In this document: in pieces, positions 35,470-48,216 of the stretch
Position numbering within the stretch: position 1 is the first letter of the stretch
Layout of the letters: each line of letters begins with the position of its first letter
Assembly (NCBI GenBank): GCA_030159075.1
Contig: BROG01000374.1
Coordinates: forward strand, 248,001-312,000
Length of the DNA stretch: 64,000 nucleotides
Direction: 5' to 3'
DNA from: Atrina japonica
Taxonomy: Eukaryota; Mollusca; Bivalvia; Pterioida; Pinnidae
Made by a program: the position numbers and the translations under genes
Notes under the pieces: generated by a model
Databases searched by the model: none
What the model saw: only the letters and a program-made list of their open reading frames with translations
Told to the model about the DNA's origin: nothing

Positions 35470-36970
35470 ATTAATTTCATCTTTTTAAACATTTAGACTC
35501 TTCTTTGTTTTTTTACTGGAACAAACTATTACTCTTCCAAAGGTAAATCAGGTATCTACTCTGATTCAGACAAAATTTCATCTTATTCCAATTTAACGAC
35601 ATACATTTATCCTAAGTACATCAATGTATTTACATAATCATCAAGCCTTCATATTTCACAAAAATATCTGTTCATTTAAAACCGAAATTACGATATAGCC
35701 CAAATGACAAACACTAATAAAGTCGTCTTGTAAAGGCATGATTCACCTGAACATAACAATTTAATTGCATTTTAAATACCTGTTAAAAATAAAATAACAA
35801 TGACAATAATTACATAGGGCAGACATAACAAATACAGATTTAAAAAAAATCATTTTCAACTCGACTTGTCATACAATTTTGAGTGACACCTAGTGATATT
35901 CTAGAACTCTAAATGTAAAAATACAGAGGCAACTAGGTTACCAGTCAGATATGGCATAGTATTGATATACTAGGGGTACTATGGCAAAATGTTGATATAC
36001 TGGGGTACAGAAATCACAATTTGATATTTTAAAGGTAAAACAAGCAAATATCATTCACCAGTTTTTCATTTTGGTATTAAATTTCTTTTGTTGATTACAC
36101 TGTTAAAGTGTTTGAAATCTCTTGGACAACGACAGACATGCAATCGACATGCAATTTTGTAACAACTTGTGAGGTAACCCAGATAATACCTCTAGTCTAT
36201 AACTGTTAACTTGTAAAGTAATCAGTCTGTTTCCATAGAAACTGAGGGTACATTATAAATTACAGACCTGCAAAATTAGATGACAACAATTGAAGTTTTA
36301 AATACGATGTCAAGAGATAGATAAACATTTTGTCGGAAATTTCTGAAGTTTCTTGCACGACAAATTCACTTACTCCCCAAACATTGAACTTTTTAAGTGC
36401 CTATACCTTTCAAGTAAACTTCTACATGTAACCCAATGACACAGTTAGACAATTCAGTGTCATCCTTTGAAATAAACCAAATGTACTTACAATGTACAAG
36501 TCTCTCCTTGTAGCAACTTAATAAAATCTGGAAACATTAGGAGAATGAAACCAAAAATACATGATAATCTCCCCTTGTGAAAAATTAAAAAGAATTTTGT
36601 TGACATCAAAAAACTTGTGGAATACATAAGACTAAGAATCAATTTCATAACTGAACAGAGTAAACAATTTCAAAATTATTTCATATAGCATACTATTAAG
36701 ACCAATGAATGCTCCACCAATGGAACCAATAATACAAGGATTCTCTTCCATGTGAGTAACAAAGCAAATCATAATTAGGATCCTGAAAACTAAACCAATT
36801 AAAGTACAAAATTATATCCTTTTTTAGAGTTTCTACCCCCAATACATATCATACTGACCGACTAAAGACCATGAACATTAGACTAATGAAACGAGCAATA
36901 AAGGATTGTCTCCCCTTGTTAACTCCTGACCAAATAAGTATACTGTAGGCACTGTACATCAAACCAATGA
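35470..36970. other. Non-coding stretch
   Basis: No supported exon or element. An ACTTAC donor-like word at 36,485 on the complement has no matching acceptor. Confidence 0.45.
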
Positions 36971-37231
36971 TTGTTTGTTTGTTTATTGTTGTTTAACGTC
37001 CCACTCAAGAATATTTCACTCATATGGAGATGTCACCAAATGCAGGTGAAGGACTTTGGCCTATGCTCGGCACTTATGGCCATAATCATTAAGAAGTGAG
37101 GGTTCTTTAACGTGCGAACGCCTATTGTCTCATCCAAGGAGTCAGGAAACCAACCTGCTGCCGACTGGACTCGAACTCATGACCTCATGATCTAGAGTCG
37201 AGCATGCTACCGACTGAGCAAGGCTGGCTCA
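36971..37231 (-). mobile_element. tRNA-derived SINE, family A
   Basis: TTGTTTGTTTGTTTATTGTT and TTTAACGTCCCACTCAAGAA open it; CATATGGAGATGTCACCAAA, GTGAGGGTTCTTTAACGTGC and CAGGAAACCAACCTGC follow; the head complement CGAACTCATGACCTCATG and GAGCAAGGCTGGCTCA ends it. A short internal deletion lies near 37,125, where part of the body is missing. Confidence 0.9.
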
Positions 37232-37369
37232 CATCAACTGCCTACAGATTGGATATGGGACCTACATCCTAATAAACTAATTGCATTGATTTATCTCCCC
37301 TTATGAATATCTGATTTATCACAATTTTGGGAAGTGTTTCTTTCATTGTCATTAAACATTTTTTACATT

Positions 37370-37423
37370 GTTTTTTGCTTTTTGAAAATTATCATCGTTT
37401 TTTGCTTTTTGAAAATTATCATC
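37370..37423. repeat. 27-bp perfect tandem duplication
   Basis: GTTTTTTGCTTTTTGAAAAT plus TATCATC occurs twice back to back. Confidence 0.9.
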
Positions 37424-37560
37424 GGACAGACATACAAAACTAAATACTAATAAAGGTAACTGATTTACAACCTTTGGTAAAAAGCTGAGCAGGAGCCTAC
37501 TAACAAACAGGTTTCAAGATCAGAACAAGATCATCTCCCTTTTCAATTACATGAAAGTGA

Positions 37561-37722
37561 CTGCATTTTGTGCTAAGCAATTAAACACAACATGCACAGC
37601 ATTCATGTGGTTACCCTGAACTTGCGTGTACTCATACCTGTCAAGTCTACCAATTTCGGCGGTAGTCTACCGATTTTTCTATTCATTTACCGCTTGTCTA
37701 CCGCCGAGAAAAAATCTACCGA
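37561..37722. repeat. Direct repeat of about 162 bp, copy 1
   Basis: From CTGCATTTTGTGCTAAGCAA to AAAAAATCTACCGAT; almost identical to 37,895-38,056, which starts 334 bp downstream. Contains clustered CTACCG and CGGCGGTAG words. Confidence 0.9.
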
Positions 37723-37894
37723 TACTGCATCATTTCAGAGGTAAATGTAATTACATTCCCTGATAACAACAGAGCATAATCAACATCACATGATATATTA
37801 TAAATTACATAGATCTAGGAAAAGGTTAAGTCACTGAAGCCCACAGCTGGTTTATTTGCAGATCAAACACTGGAAAATGTAAATATTTACAGAT

Positions 37895-38056
37895 CTGCAT
37901 TTTGTGCTAAGCAATTAAACACAACATGCACAGCATTCATGTGGTTACCCTGAACTTGCGTGTACTCATACCTGTCAAGTCTACCAATTTCGGCGGTAGT
38001 CTACCGATTTTTCTATTCATCTACCGCTTGTCTACCGCCGAGAAAAAATCTACCGA
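37895..38056. repeat. Direct repeat of about 162 bp, copy 2
   Basis: Differs from copy 1 by about one base (CATCTACCGC instead of CATTTACCGC). The CTACCG-rich part continues to about 38,130 here. A plus frame at 37,926-38,144 crosses it without coding bias. A transposable-element origin is possible. Confidence 0.9.
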
Positions 38057-38337
38057 TTTTTCTAATTTTCAACCTATTTCCCTATATTTCTACCACTTCT
38101 TGTCCATTTTACGGCGATCGGTAGATAAATGTTCTAAATCGTAATTTTCAGTCTATTAATTGGAGACAAAAAAATAGCTTGAAATTTCCGGCAGCCTTTT
38201 TCATTAGTTTTGGTAGAAGGAGACTAGTTGTGTAAAGTAGCCAGCTAAGAGATATATATTATAACCAAACTTTGTGTGTCAGACCTTTTTTGGGAAAATG
38301 CCATTGGCGACATAATTGGAAACTGAAATGCTAATTT

Positions 38338-38455
38338 GTGTCTTTAACGACACACGGGACCTCAAGTTTTACTGTCTCTTCCGAAGGACAGGAAACCAAC
38401 CTGCCCCCGGCTGGACTCGACCTCACAATCAGGAGCCGAGCATGCGCTCATCAAT
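38338..38455 (-). mobile_element. SINE family A, head-proximal fragment
   Basis: TACTGTCTCTTCCGAAGGAC, AGGAAACCAACCTGCCCCCG and GGACTCGACCTCACAATCAG match the tRNA-head side of the full copies; the tail side is absent. Confidence 0.75.
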
Positions 38456-38911
38456 TAGGAAAAACACATGTGTGTATGTAAAATTTGGCCCTTTGGAAAC
38501 TTTTTAAAAAGGCCTGTATGTAAAGGTAGACAGAAATTTGCAATTTTTTTTCTGAATATGATAGTAGCTGATTACTTACATGGCTTTTCAAGAAAACAAT
38601 CGTTAGAATCAGCTGGCTGTCAGCTTCTATTGAAAGGCCTGTTATGTGTTCTTTCTGATATTGTGTTCAATCTTAATGGTTAGAATACGTCATTGCATGT
38701 AGATTTTACGTACAACATACAATGTCAACAGATGCTACAGTCAATATAACTATTGTTTCTTCATCAATTTCAACAATATTTCAATGATGTCATATGGAAA
38801 ACATCTGGTACAACTACAAGGACCTTTTACATATTAGTTCTACATATACTTGTGTGTATTTCTTTTCTTTTCTTTTTCATATAATTTTGAAATATGAAAT
38901 AACATGTATAA
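38456..38911. other. Non-coding stretch
   Basis: A 71-codon plus frame at 38,468-38,683 shows no coding features. Confidence 0.45.
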
Positions 38912-39118
38912 TATAACCTTGAGAGACCACCCCATCTACCAATGAAATGTGGTCTCTCAAGACAGGTGGTCTCTCAAAATATGTTTTATTTAAAAGATAA
39001 TTGAACCAAGTGGTTCTTAGAATATGTTGTTACAGATTATAGGTGCTCTTACATGAAACTGGTCTTATATATTATAAGTCTTACAAAAAACTGGTCTTTC
39101 TATACATGTTTCACTGTA
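38912..39118. mobile_element. TACAGTG-family MITE, subfamily 1, left end eroded
   Basis: ACCTTGAGAGACCACCCCAT, CAATGAAATGTGGTCTCTCA, TTAAAAGATAATTGAACCAAG and the right end ATACATGTTTCACTGTA. The left terminus is missing its TACAGTG. Confidence 0.7.
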
Positions 39119-39129
39119 TATATATCGAC

Positions 39130-39260
39130 ACCTCTGTTGCATTCGATTAGGCGATCCGTGTTACGCGAATTGTACTCCAGACAAATAAAACAAGTACGCA
39201 CCGGGTGTGGAACATGAGTGACACGAGTTTACACCCAAATTTCCCGAGAGTACTCGAGTT
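39130..39260. other. CpG-rich patch in AT-rich DNA
   Basis: About 130 bp with roughly ten CpGs (CGATTAGGCGATCCGTGTTA, CGCGAATTG, TACGCACCGGG, CACGAG, CCCGAG, TCGAG). A short plus frame is open here (LHSIRRSVLRELYSRQ region) but ends at TGA near 39,216. It could be a young transposable-element fragment or a regulatory patch. Confidence 0.4.
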
Positions 39261-39390
39261 CAAAGATTGCGGATAAAAAATAGCAACAGTTAAATGATGT
39301 GAAGAAAAACCATTTTGTCAAGAAAAATGATGGTTTTACTAGAATTATTAGATATACTCTTGAGTGAATTTTAATTTTTGAATGAAGAAT

Positions 39391-39488
39391 TTCTCATCTG
39401 AAGGATAGGAAACCGACCTGCCACTGGCTGAACTTGAACACACAATCTCATGATAAAGAGTCAAACGCACTACCAAACTTAGCCAAGC
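39391..39488 (-). mobile_element. SINE family A, head-proximal fragment
   Basis: TCTCATCTGAAGGATAGGAA, ACCGACCTGCCACTGGCTGA and CACAATCTCATGATAAAGAG, ending CTTAGCCAAGCAG; more diverged than the copy at 38,338. Confidence 0.65.
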
Positions 39489-39960
39489 AGAATATGGATA
39501 AATTTAGAGAATATTGCATATAATGTGTACCAATCAACAGCAGCCAGGAAATTCTACAGCAAAAGCTCTGAAAGGAGACAATCATATGCCTCCTTTCACC
39601 CCCATGTATCATTATAGTATGCTACTCTGTGTTTCATTATAAAAGGAATGTTTATTACTCTTTGTAATTCTCTAATTTAACTTTGAATTACTTGGAAAAC
39701 TGGAAACCAGGAACTTGATGTCACATGACACATGGAAAACATCTGTTAAATCCAAAATTCTTCAGTTCGGGTTCCCATTGACAAAAAAATAAAAATTTAG
39801 AAAACAAAAAACAAAAACTGAAAAGAGGTCACAACAAATGATGAACTTTGATGAGGAATACAATAAATGTCTGTTAACAATATGTCTGAAATGAAATGAA
39901 GCGTGAAATCTTGTCAAATCTTCTCCCCTAATTCTGAAGCACCAGGATAATGAAATATGT
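39489..39960. other. Non-coding stretch before the skew boundary
   Basis: Ordinary AT-rich sequence with an A-run patch at 39,784-39,822. No element ends or target duplication could be identified against the block that follows. Confidence 0.45.
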
Positions 39961-40100
39961 AAAAGGTTAGTTGATGATGTGTGAGTTGGGGAATTTATTA
40001 TTGTATGTAATTATTTTGATTGTTGTGTTATTGGGGTTGAATGATGGAATTTATATTATGTTTAGTCAGTAATCTGTAATGTGTTTTGGAATACTACATG
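39961..40100. other. TG-rich, almost C-free block
   Basis: Of the 120 bases 39,961-40,080, 55 are T, 31 G, 32 A and 2 C. Its reverse complement has the same look as the block to the right (A- and C-rich, G-poor), so the skew flips sign at about 40,100. No coding or known element. Confidence 0.85.
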
Positions 40101-41613
40101 ACAGGGATAGAAAAGTGAAGGCACAGAGCATATATGGAAATTATTTCCGAAAGTAAAAGCAGAACAAAAAGTGACAAACATAGAAAACACAGGAGAACAA
40201 TTATATAGACATTCAAAAACAAATCACACATCACAGTGTAAATTCACATGATATTGTACATCAATAGACCCAGCATTACACCCACCAAGGCCAAAGTTAC
40301 CAAGAGTGTCAGAGCCCAGCACAGTCCACCATCCCAGTAGTAGTCTACACAACCACTTTAGATCGTACCCAGACTCAACAGTGAAAATATGACAATCAGA
40401 ACAAGTCAAATTGTAAACGAGTGACATCATATCAAACCATCCCCAATGAGACTGCAAGCAATAATAAATTAACAACAAAACCATTAACAGATTACACAAA
40501 CCCCGAACAAAAGAAAAATAAAAATCCCCCTCATCACTATATTGCACAAACAGACAACGGTTAGAAAACACAAATACTATCCATTAAGTTCCACCACAAA
40601 TATGCCAGCCCCCCCAAAACTTCCTCCACCAGGCAAAATAAAATACAAACAATGTCAAAACAAGACTAAATGGAGATCGCAGATCCTAATACAATATGAT
40701 GAGAAAATGGAATAAAAGACCAACAGCACCTTGTCCAAAATGACACAAGTACCAAACCACACATGAAACCAGTCAAAATCACCCATCACAAAATCCACCA
40801 TAGAAAACACAAACTACAAAACCATTCCCCAGTGATCCACAGCCTACCCAGAACCCAGCACAATTTATATCAATTTAGTATACCAACTCAGCACCAAAAA
40901 CATTACCACCATAAATGGAGACAAATACCAAGTAATATGCCAATTCCATTTTATCACCAACGAATAACCCGACACAATTCAAGGATACAAACCACATTCT
41001 CTATATGACAGACACACCCATTAACATTATCATGTACCAGCAATAACCACAGATAGAAGAGTCCAAACCCACCCACAGAGCACCACATACACCAATCATC
41101 AGGCAGACACTAAACAATCCATTTGCACACACAACCCATATCAAATCAAAAAACATATAAAAACCATACAGAACCAACAATTCCCCAATTGAATGTACAT
41201 CAAAGGATCATCAACACAAATTGATAAGAAAATGTCCAGTGTACAAATTCAAAACATGTGGTTACAAACAACTACCAATCCAAAACATAATAACATCCAA
41301 TAACCACACACAGCATGAACAATCCAATCAAATCAAAACAAACAATTCACAGTTCATTATTGTACACAACAAGTTAGTCATCAATTAAAGTAAAAACCCA
41401 GTCCATAAAGAACCCAATCCATACCAGTTATCAACCCCACCCCAACAATTCCAACTCAATAATTATTAATTGACATGACATCAAGATTATAAAAACAATA
41501 CCTACTCAAATCATAGGGCTAAACATGACTAAGACCATACAAAACAAAAAACAAAAAGAAACACAATAAACCATGTCAAGGCTAAATTAGGCCATTGGAA
41601 CCATAGTAAAGCA

Positions 41614-41622
41614 CCCCCCCCC
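41614..41622. repeat. C9 homopolymer
   Basis: One of several C-runs of eight or more in the A+C-rich block. Confidence 0.9.
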
Positions 41623-43960
41623 ATCCAACAACAGAAATCAGCAGGAATACAACATGGTGAAGATCACAATAATCAGAGCCCACAACAAGGATAAACCAGC
41701 CAATAATTTTGTGATTGAACACCAGCACATACAAAAATCCATAAAACAAAGTGTGACACAGACACAAAAGTAAACAATCACATTGTGCGCCCAGTAACAT
41801 AAATTCCAAAAACAAAGGTGGAATTATATATTACAGAACCAACCACAATCCAATACAATCCCAACCATGTAAAATACTAGTCAATAGATATAAACCACCC
41901 AAACACCATCAAATACATTTCAAGTAAAACCGAACACAATAGAAATACCACCAAGAAGACTAAGTACAATAAACCTTACATCAAACAGAAATAAATCCAG
42001 TCATAAGACAATCATTATAAACACACATGCATAAAAGCCCCCCCATCCATTTAACAACACAATCCATACATTTTTCAAATATACACATCTGAAAAGCCCC
42101 AATTAATCCATAATATTAAGCAGAAATATTGTGACCCACCACACAAACTCAACCTAAAATTTATAAATTGACCCAATAAATATCCAATATATAGCAGTTT
42201 ATCAGAACAGCCCAAAAGAACAGTCCATCAAATACCATGAACAGATGACAACACAAGACTACCCCCAACACCCTAATTTAACTATGAGAATGCAAACAGA
42301 AAATTCCATAGAAACAGCCATCACCCAACATTACCCAACAATGGTTGGGGATACCAGTTAGATGGATAGTCACAAGACATTAATCCCCCAAGCCCCAATT
42401 AGCCCTATTGCCAAAATAATAGCCAACACATACCAGATCATTATCACATCAACCTAGAACATGTGACCCAACAGGGTAACAACAATATGAGTCACCAACA
42501 ATACACATAATAATACCCCCCAAATGTAGAAACCAAAGTTACCCATATTCAAGAAACAATTCAATAAATCCAAAAATCGCTAACCAGGGGCAGCGTAAGC
42601 ATATGACCAAATGTAAAAATAGAACAAGAGGAAGGAATCAGTACCATCAGTCCAAAGATATTCACAGATTTCAGACCCATTTTTAACCCAACAATGATAT
42701 CCAACAAGCCAACCATCAAACAGTACATTTACCCAGCAATGCACCATCAATGACGGCAGCCATTCCGAAAGCCAGTACCACAAAACACATAAGGAATGTC
42801 AGACACAAGCCACACAAAGTCAGCAACATAAAATCCCCATAACGATCAACAAACAAAAGGGAAACTATCTCCAATGAAGTAGTAGTGTACAACAAGTATG
42901 GTTCATGGCAAAAACATGAACCGCCGCCAGTATAGAGTGTAGTATATCATGGTACAAATTATCCCCACCAAAGTAGCATGCAAACCAAACAGCCAGCCAC
43001 ATAGAGTAATGAGATACCAATAAAAAAAGTCAACCCCCCCGGTCCCAACCATAAAACCGACTAAGAGAGTACACCGGGAGAGGATAAGACTATCAACTAC
43101 AGTATGACAGCGATAATAACCACCATGTTGTCCAATTCACAAAAAGGACAATGATTGAGCCAGCCACTCCACACACTACCAGTCAGAAGTGGATATCCAA
43201 ACCAAAATTTCCCCAGATGCTCCCACAGTCAAAAAATCCCAACCAGCCAATGGCAATCAAGATGACACCAGAGAGCCAGGCAGTGACCCCATCAACAAGA
43301 ACAAAGTCAATGAATACATGGGGAGTAAAAGTTAACAAAAAATAACCACCAATGTGGATGGTGCACAGACTACAGAACAACAGACTAACAGAACCACAGA
43401 AAAAGATACATATAGTAGGGACAAAATACAAAAACCTCTAATGAATGTCAGACCAAATGGCCCTCACCCACCCAAAAATTATCAATTATAATGCAACTGC
43501 AGCCAAGCAGACTTGCAATCAGTGACAAGACCCCAGAAAAAAACCATGACATCCACCACAGCAAGTATACAGAACAGAAGAAAACATGCCCAGTGCACCA
43601 TGTAACACCAGGAGATCCCCACCGTAAACCAAAACAGATATATACCAACCAACAAAAAGACCCAACAAACCCGAAAATTGCAACCCCACACAGGCATACC
43701 CCCCAGCAACACACAAAAACAGGACCCACGCACACACTCGCAACCACAAGAAAGCCAACCAGCAGGACCCCAATTACCACACACGAGATATAGTGGCAAA
43801 CATAAGTGAACTACACCAAGATCCAGACAATCATGACCCAGGACAGCATGAAAGGATGCCCGAGAAACCAAAGCATAAAATATATACTAAGATAACATCA
43901 ATAGTCAAACAAAACTAAAGATTAGCAGACAAAAAAACAGGGACAGTAATCATAACACAA

Positions 43961-43992
43961 TGTATCATTATAAAATAACACACAATGATACA
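43961..43992. repeat. Small inverted repeat, 9-bp arms
   Basis: TGTATCATT (43,961-43,969) and AATGATACA (43,984-43,992) pair perfectly around a 14-base loop. No T-run follows, so it is not a terminator-like structure. Confidence 0.6.
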
Positions 43993-46900
43993 CTGAATCG
44001 GCAGGCCCCCCTCTCCCACAAGACCAGTCACCAGCCCTAACAGGGCCAGGACAACAAACATCCAATCACCAAAACATCAAAGCAATACACCCCCTAATCC
44101 ATGATATTAAAACCCCATAAAGGAAATGAAAAACAAAACCATGGAACAAATTAACACGAAAACCACACCATCCCACAAATCAAACAATGGTAATCATCAA
44201 GTGCAATGCCCAATCTAAGGTTTGATTAGAAAACATAAGCGACACCATCCAGCAAAAACATAAACAGCACTAACAGAGTGCACAATAAATAGGCACAAAC
44301 ATAAGCCATGATCCATAACAAAGTAGTGGAAGCAGGGTTCCAATGAAAGTGCACACAAAACAATATGAAATATAAAAATGTTACATCATAATTAAGACAG
44401 AATAAAACCCACAGACCTTCATAGTGAATTTTGATCCAACAAGAAAGTACAAGTCAGAAAATATACCTAATTAAGACAAACAAATCATCAACAACGAACA
44501 CCCATACATTATCCTCATATTGGAATAGCCCCATAAAAAACTCAGCATGAATTTTCTTCAATAATGAACCCACCAAATGGGAAGACAAAGTGACATAACC
44601 CTAGAGCCAGCAAGCAAGGCCCAAAAGTCCAACAAATCATTGTAAATTATTACTTCAAAACAAGAAAAATGAAACAACGAAGAACATAAAGGATCACTTA
44701 CATCAGAATGTTTATCAGATATAACAGAATTGTGTGCAAGTAGTTATGACCATTTGCCCCAATAACCAATATAAATAACACCCAAGCACCCAGACAGACA
44801 CAAGATCACCCCACCATCCACACATTTAATTGCCAAAAAGCGAACAAATCCATTGGGAACAATTAATATTAATTCCAAACATCAATAGTGATTAATTTAA
44901 CCAGCAAGAAAAAAAAGCACACCGAACAACAACAAAACGAAATCATCAGAGAATGCCACCAAAGTTATGTCATATACCACATTGTGCAGCTAATCATATT
45001 CACATAGTCGAATATGCATAGCCAGATTTGCCAACACTAGCAAAGAGAACAACGTGCACAATGGCCATTAAAAGTGCCATATAAACTAGAACACAGGCAG
45101 TACATTTAGACATCCAGGTTTAGTAAATTGAATGACCCAATTATAATCTCACATTTAAGTGAAATGCAGGCCAAGCGACAGCCCAATAGTACAACACACA
45201 AACAATTGAAATAAGCAAAATATCATAACCAAAACACCAAATACATCCCAGGTTCACCCCATGAATGTAGCAGCATTGAGAAAACATCCAACACCGTACA
45301 ACCCAACACATATCCTCAAACAACAGAAAGAGAATACATCTTAGTGAATAATACAAGTATATCAGTGTGAGCCACAAGATGACAGAATGCCCACAATCAT
45401 GAGAGCACCCCGACAATAACCCCAAATTCAATACCACATAGTGCATAAATCCAACACATCCAACAATATAAATTGACATTAAAAAATAAACCCATGACAT
45501 AGCCCAAGACAAGTCAGGGCCCATATGACCCCCCACCTAGTAGCAATGCCCCCCACAAGAAGGCCCCAAGCACAAAGACAAAAAGTCAAACATCAAAGCA
45601 AAATGCCAGATCACAAAGGCCACAGCAGGTGGGAAAAACAAGTGAACCACGGGAAACCCCAACACACCATGTCCAAGAACATTTAAGAACAAATGACCCA
45701 AGAAGGAGGCATATGAAGAAAGTGTTGAGAAGTCAGATGCAGATTCACAAATCCCCTCACCTCGCATGTTCAAGAAAACAATAACCCCTAATTATGGTAG
45801 AATCAATGAACACCACACAAGCAGTCCAATTTATCCAAGCATAAACCCCAAGGTTGATCCAATAGAACCATACAGATACCATAAGTGATAGTAACAACCA
45901 GCCAAAACAATATTCAAAACAGATCACCTCATCAGATGAGCCATCATAATGATTCACATCACAGAAGACAAATACCAACCCCTATTGGAGTGCCCCCAAC
46001 ACAATAAAAATATGTAAAGGGCATAAGGACAATAGGCGACCTAGCGACATGCCCCACCAGCAAAACCCAAGTAGCAAGAAACCATAATCAAACCATAAAA
46101 GCAGTTCAACACCATCATATAAATGACAAAAGGTAAGCCATGTGTACACATGCAGCCATCCAAAGAGAAGCGCCAAACAAAAAGCCAATATTGTTGCCAA
46201 GCATGGCAACCCCAATTTACGAACAAACAGTCTATGAAAAGAGTCAACCAAGTACAAACCAAGAGATAACAGCACCCCAAGAAGAGAGCAGACAAGAGAA
46301 AAGGCAGAGTCACAAAAACTCGAAAAAATCAGAACATAAAGTCCCCGGAACAGCTAGAGCAAGGCATATCAGAAACACACAATGAAGAGCACATAAATCC
46401 ATGCACCACCAGACAAGTACAAATAGCATAGGAAAAGAACAACCCAACATCCAAAAATCATAAAATCCAAATATACAAAACAAACCATATCATAGGGAGA
46501 GAATCACCCCCAAAACCACAAGAATGACGAGAATCTCCAACATTAATCACAAATCAATGACAAGCACGCAAAAAAACAATGTGCATCTAACAAAAGCCAC
46601 TAGAAAAATGAGAAACCATTAAACACCATAGAACACATGCACTCACACCATGTGAAAATCAACACAAAATCATAACATCAATTAAGCAAAATTATAAACA
46701 GTTAAGTGAAAGTAAAAAAAACAATGCGATTGAGCCTATGCTATCAAGTGAACATTGTAGCCCAAATAAAATAATTGCCCCAACCAATATGCCATTGACC
46801 CCACAAAATAGAAACCCAGTCAATAACATTTCAAGATCCAAACACTGAAAGTAAAGTGGACAGACATGGCAACCCCCAAATCCTAAGCAAGACAACAGGG

Positions 46901-48188
46901 AGCCATAAAATAATTGAATCAACTGCCAAAATAAAAAACATACAAACCAAACCCCAAATCCCACAGGTGCCAGTGTCAAAATCACAGGCAGTGGACAACA
47001 GGCACACCAATGAGAGTCCCACCCTAAATAAAAAAAAACAGTATTATAAAGTCCCAGAACATGAGCAACCATCCAACAGTCAGCAAACAGATCCATCATC
47101 CCAGTCCTCAGACTACAATCACAAAACAGGCCCATAGAGGGAGAGATCACAATGGTATGTACCATTTGGCACAAAAAACCCCATCACCCCCAAATCAAGC
47201 AAACAGTCAGCACCGATTTGCTACAATAACCAAAAAGTGTAATAATGAAAAAATGAAAGAAAAGGAACCAGGAGTACCCAAGAGACCACATAGAAGAAAT
47301 CCACAAATACAGCAAGGTATGCATGTGCAGAATCACGTACAAAAAAACCATAAGACCATAGACCATACAAAGTAAAACATAAAAATCAGGACCACATAAC
47401 CCTGAGTCCCAATAACAGACACAAAAAATAAATTAAATTTCTATGTATAGATCCATTGACCAAAATTTCAACAAAAGAAATTTGTCCAATCCAACTACAA
47501 TAGAAAATTATAGAGCACACAACATCCAAGAGCATCAATCATGCACAATACACCCACATCAATGGGAAGTCCCATATGCCAACCAATCAGGTGATAATTA
47601 CATACCAACAAGAATCAACCCATCAGCAAAAGTTACAACTGCATCCAAAGTTTCTTTAATTCAACACACCATAGTAACATATCAAATCATAACGGACAAC
47701 ATAGGTGTACAAAAGTGATAGAATCCACCTATCACATGAAAGAATTGAATATAAGTGTAAAGCACAACGCAATATGTCCATTATAATTGTCAATATATCA
47801 GAGGTCTATTCAGATAAATGTGATATAGCCCCGAAATCTCCACATAACCAATGCAAGCACCAAGTGCAAAGTAACACAGAATCCATAAGAAGTAGTAAAC
47901 ACATAACGCATTAAAACAGTACAAAACAAAAATTGAGAAGAAGTGACCACAGAAATCAAAAGCATGCCAAAAAAGCAAGGATAATGCCACCCAAGACATT
48001 AGAAAAGGATCCAAAGGTTAAAACCAACAAATTTGGTAAGTATACAATCACCACATAAGGAAAAAAAATGACAGACACAACAGAGCAGAACCATGGGGAC
48101 AACTAGCCCCAAACCCAAAGTAAGGTAAGCAAATCCCATGCAACACAAAAGATGAGCTCAAAATGATTAAGCACATTGACCAACCCAA

Positions 48189-48216
48189 CCCCCCCCCCCC
48201 CCCACCCCCCCCCCCC
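48189..48216. repeat. Long C tract, C15-A-C12
   Basis: C15 (48,189-48,203), one A, C12 (48,205-48,216). The minus strand is a near-pure G tract able to form a G-quadruplex; the plus strand could form an i-motif. Length is prone to sequencing error. Confidence 0.9.

Noticed and set aside
43448..43871. Stacked minus-strand frames rich in Trp, Cys and Val resembling membrane proteins
   Set aside because: Three overlapping frames look equally 'hydrophobic', which is a signature of base composition and not of a protein.
46692..47174. 160-codon minus-strand open frame in the A+C block (the longest there)
   Set aside because: Leu/Cys/Gly/Phe-rich as the T+G composition dictates, overlapped by open frames in other phases and on the other strand, no recognisable motif. 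With stops expected about every 20 codons, this length is within chance for 24 kb.
48189..48216. Telomeric sequence
   Set aside because: It is a pure C tract; the CCCTAA hexamer appears only as isolated words in the block.
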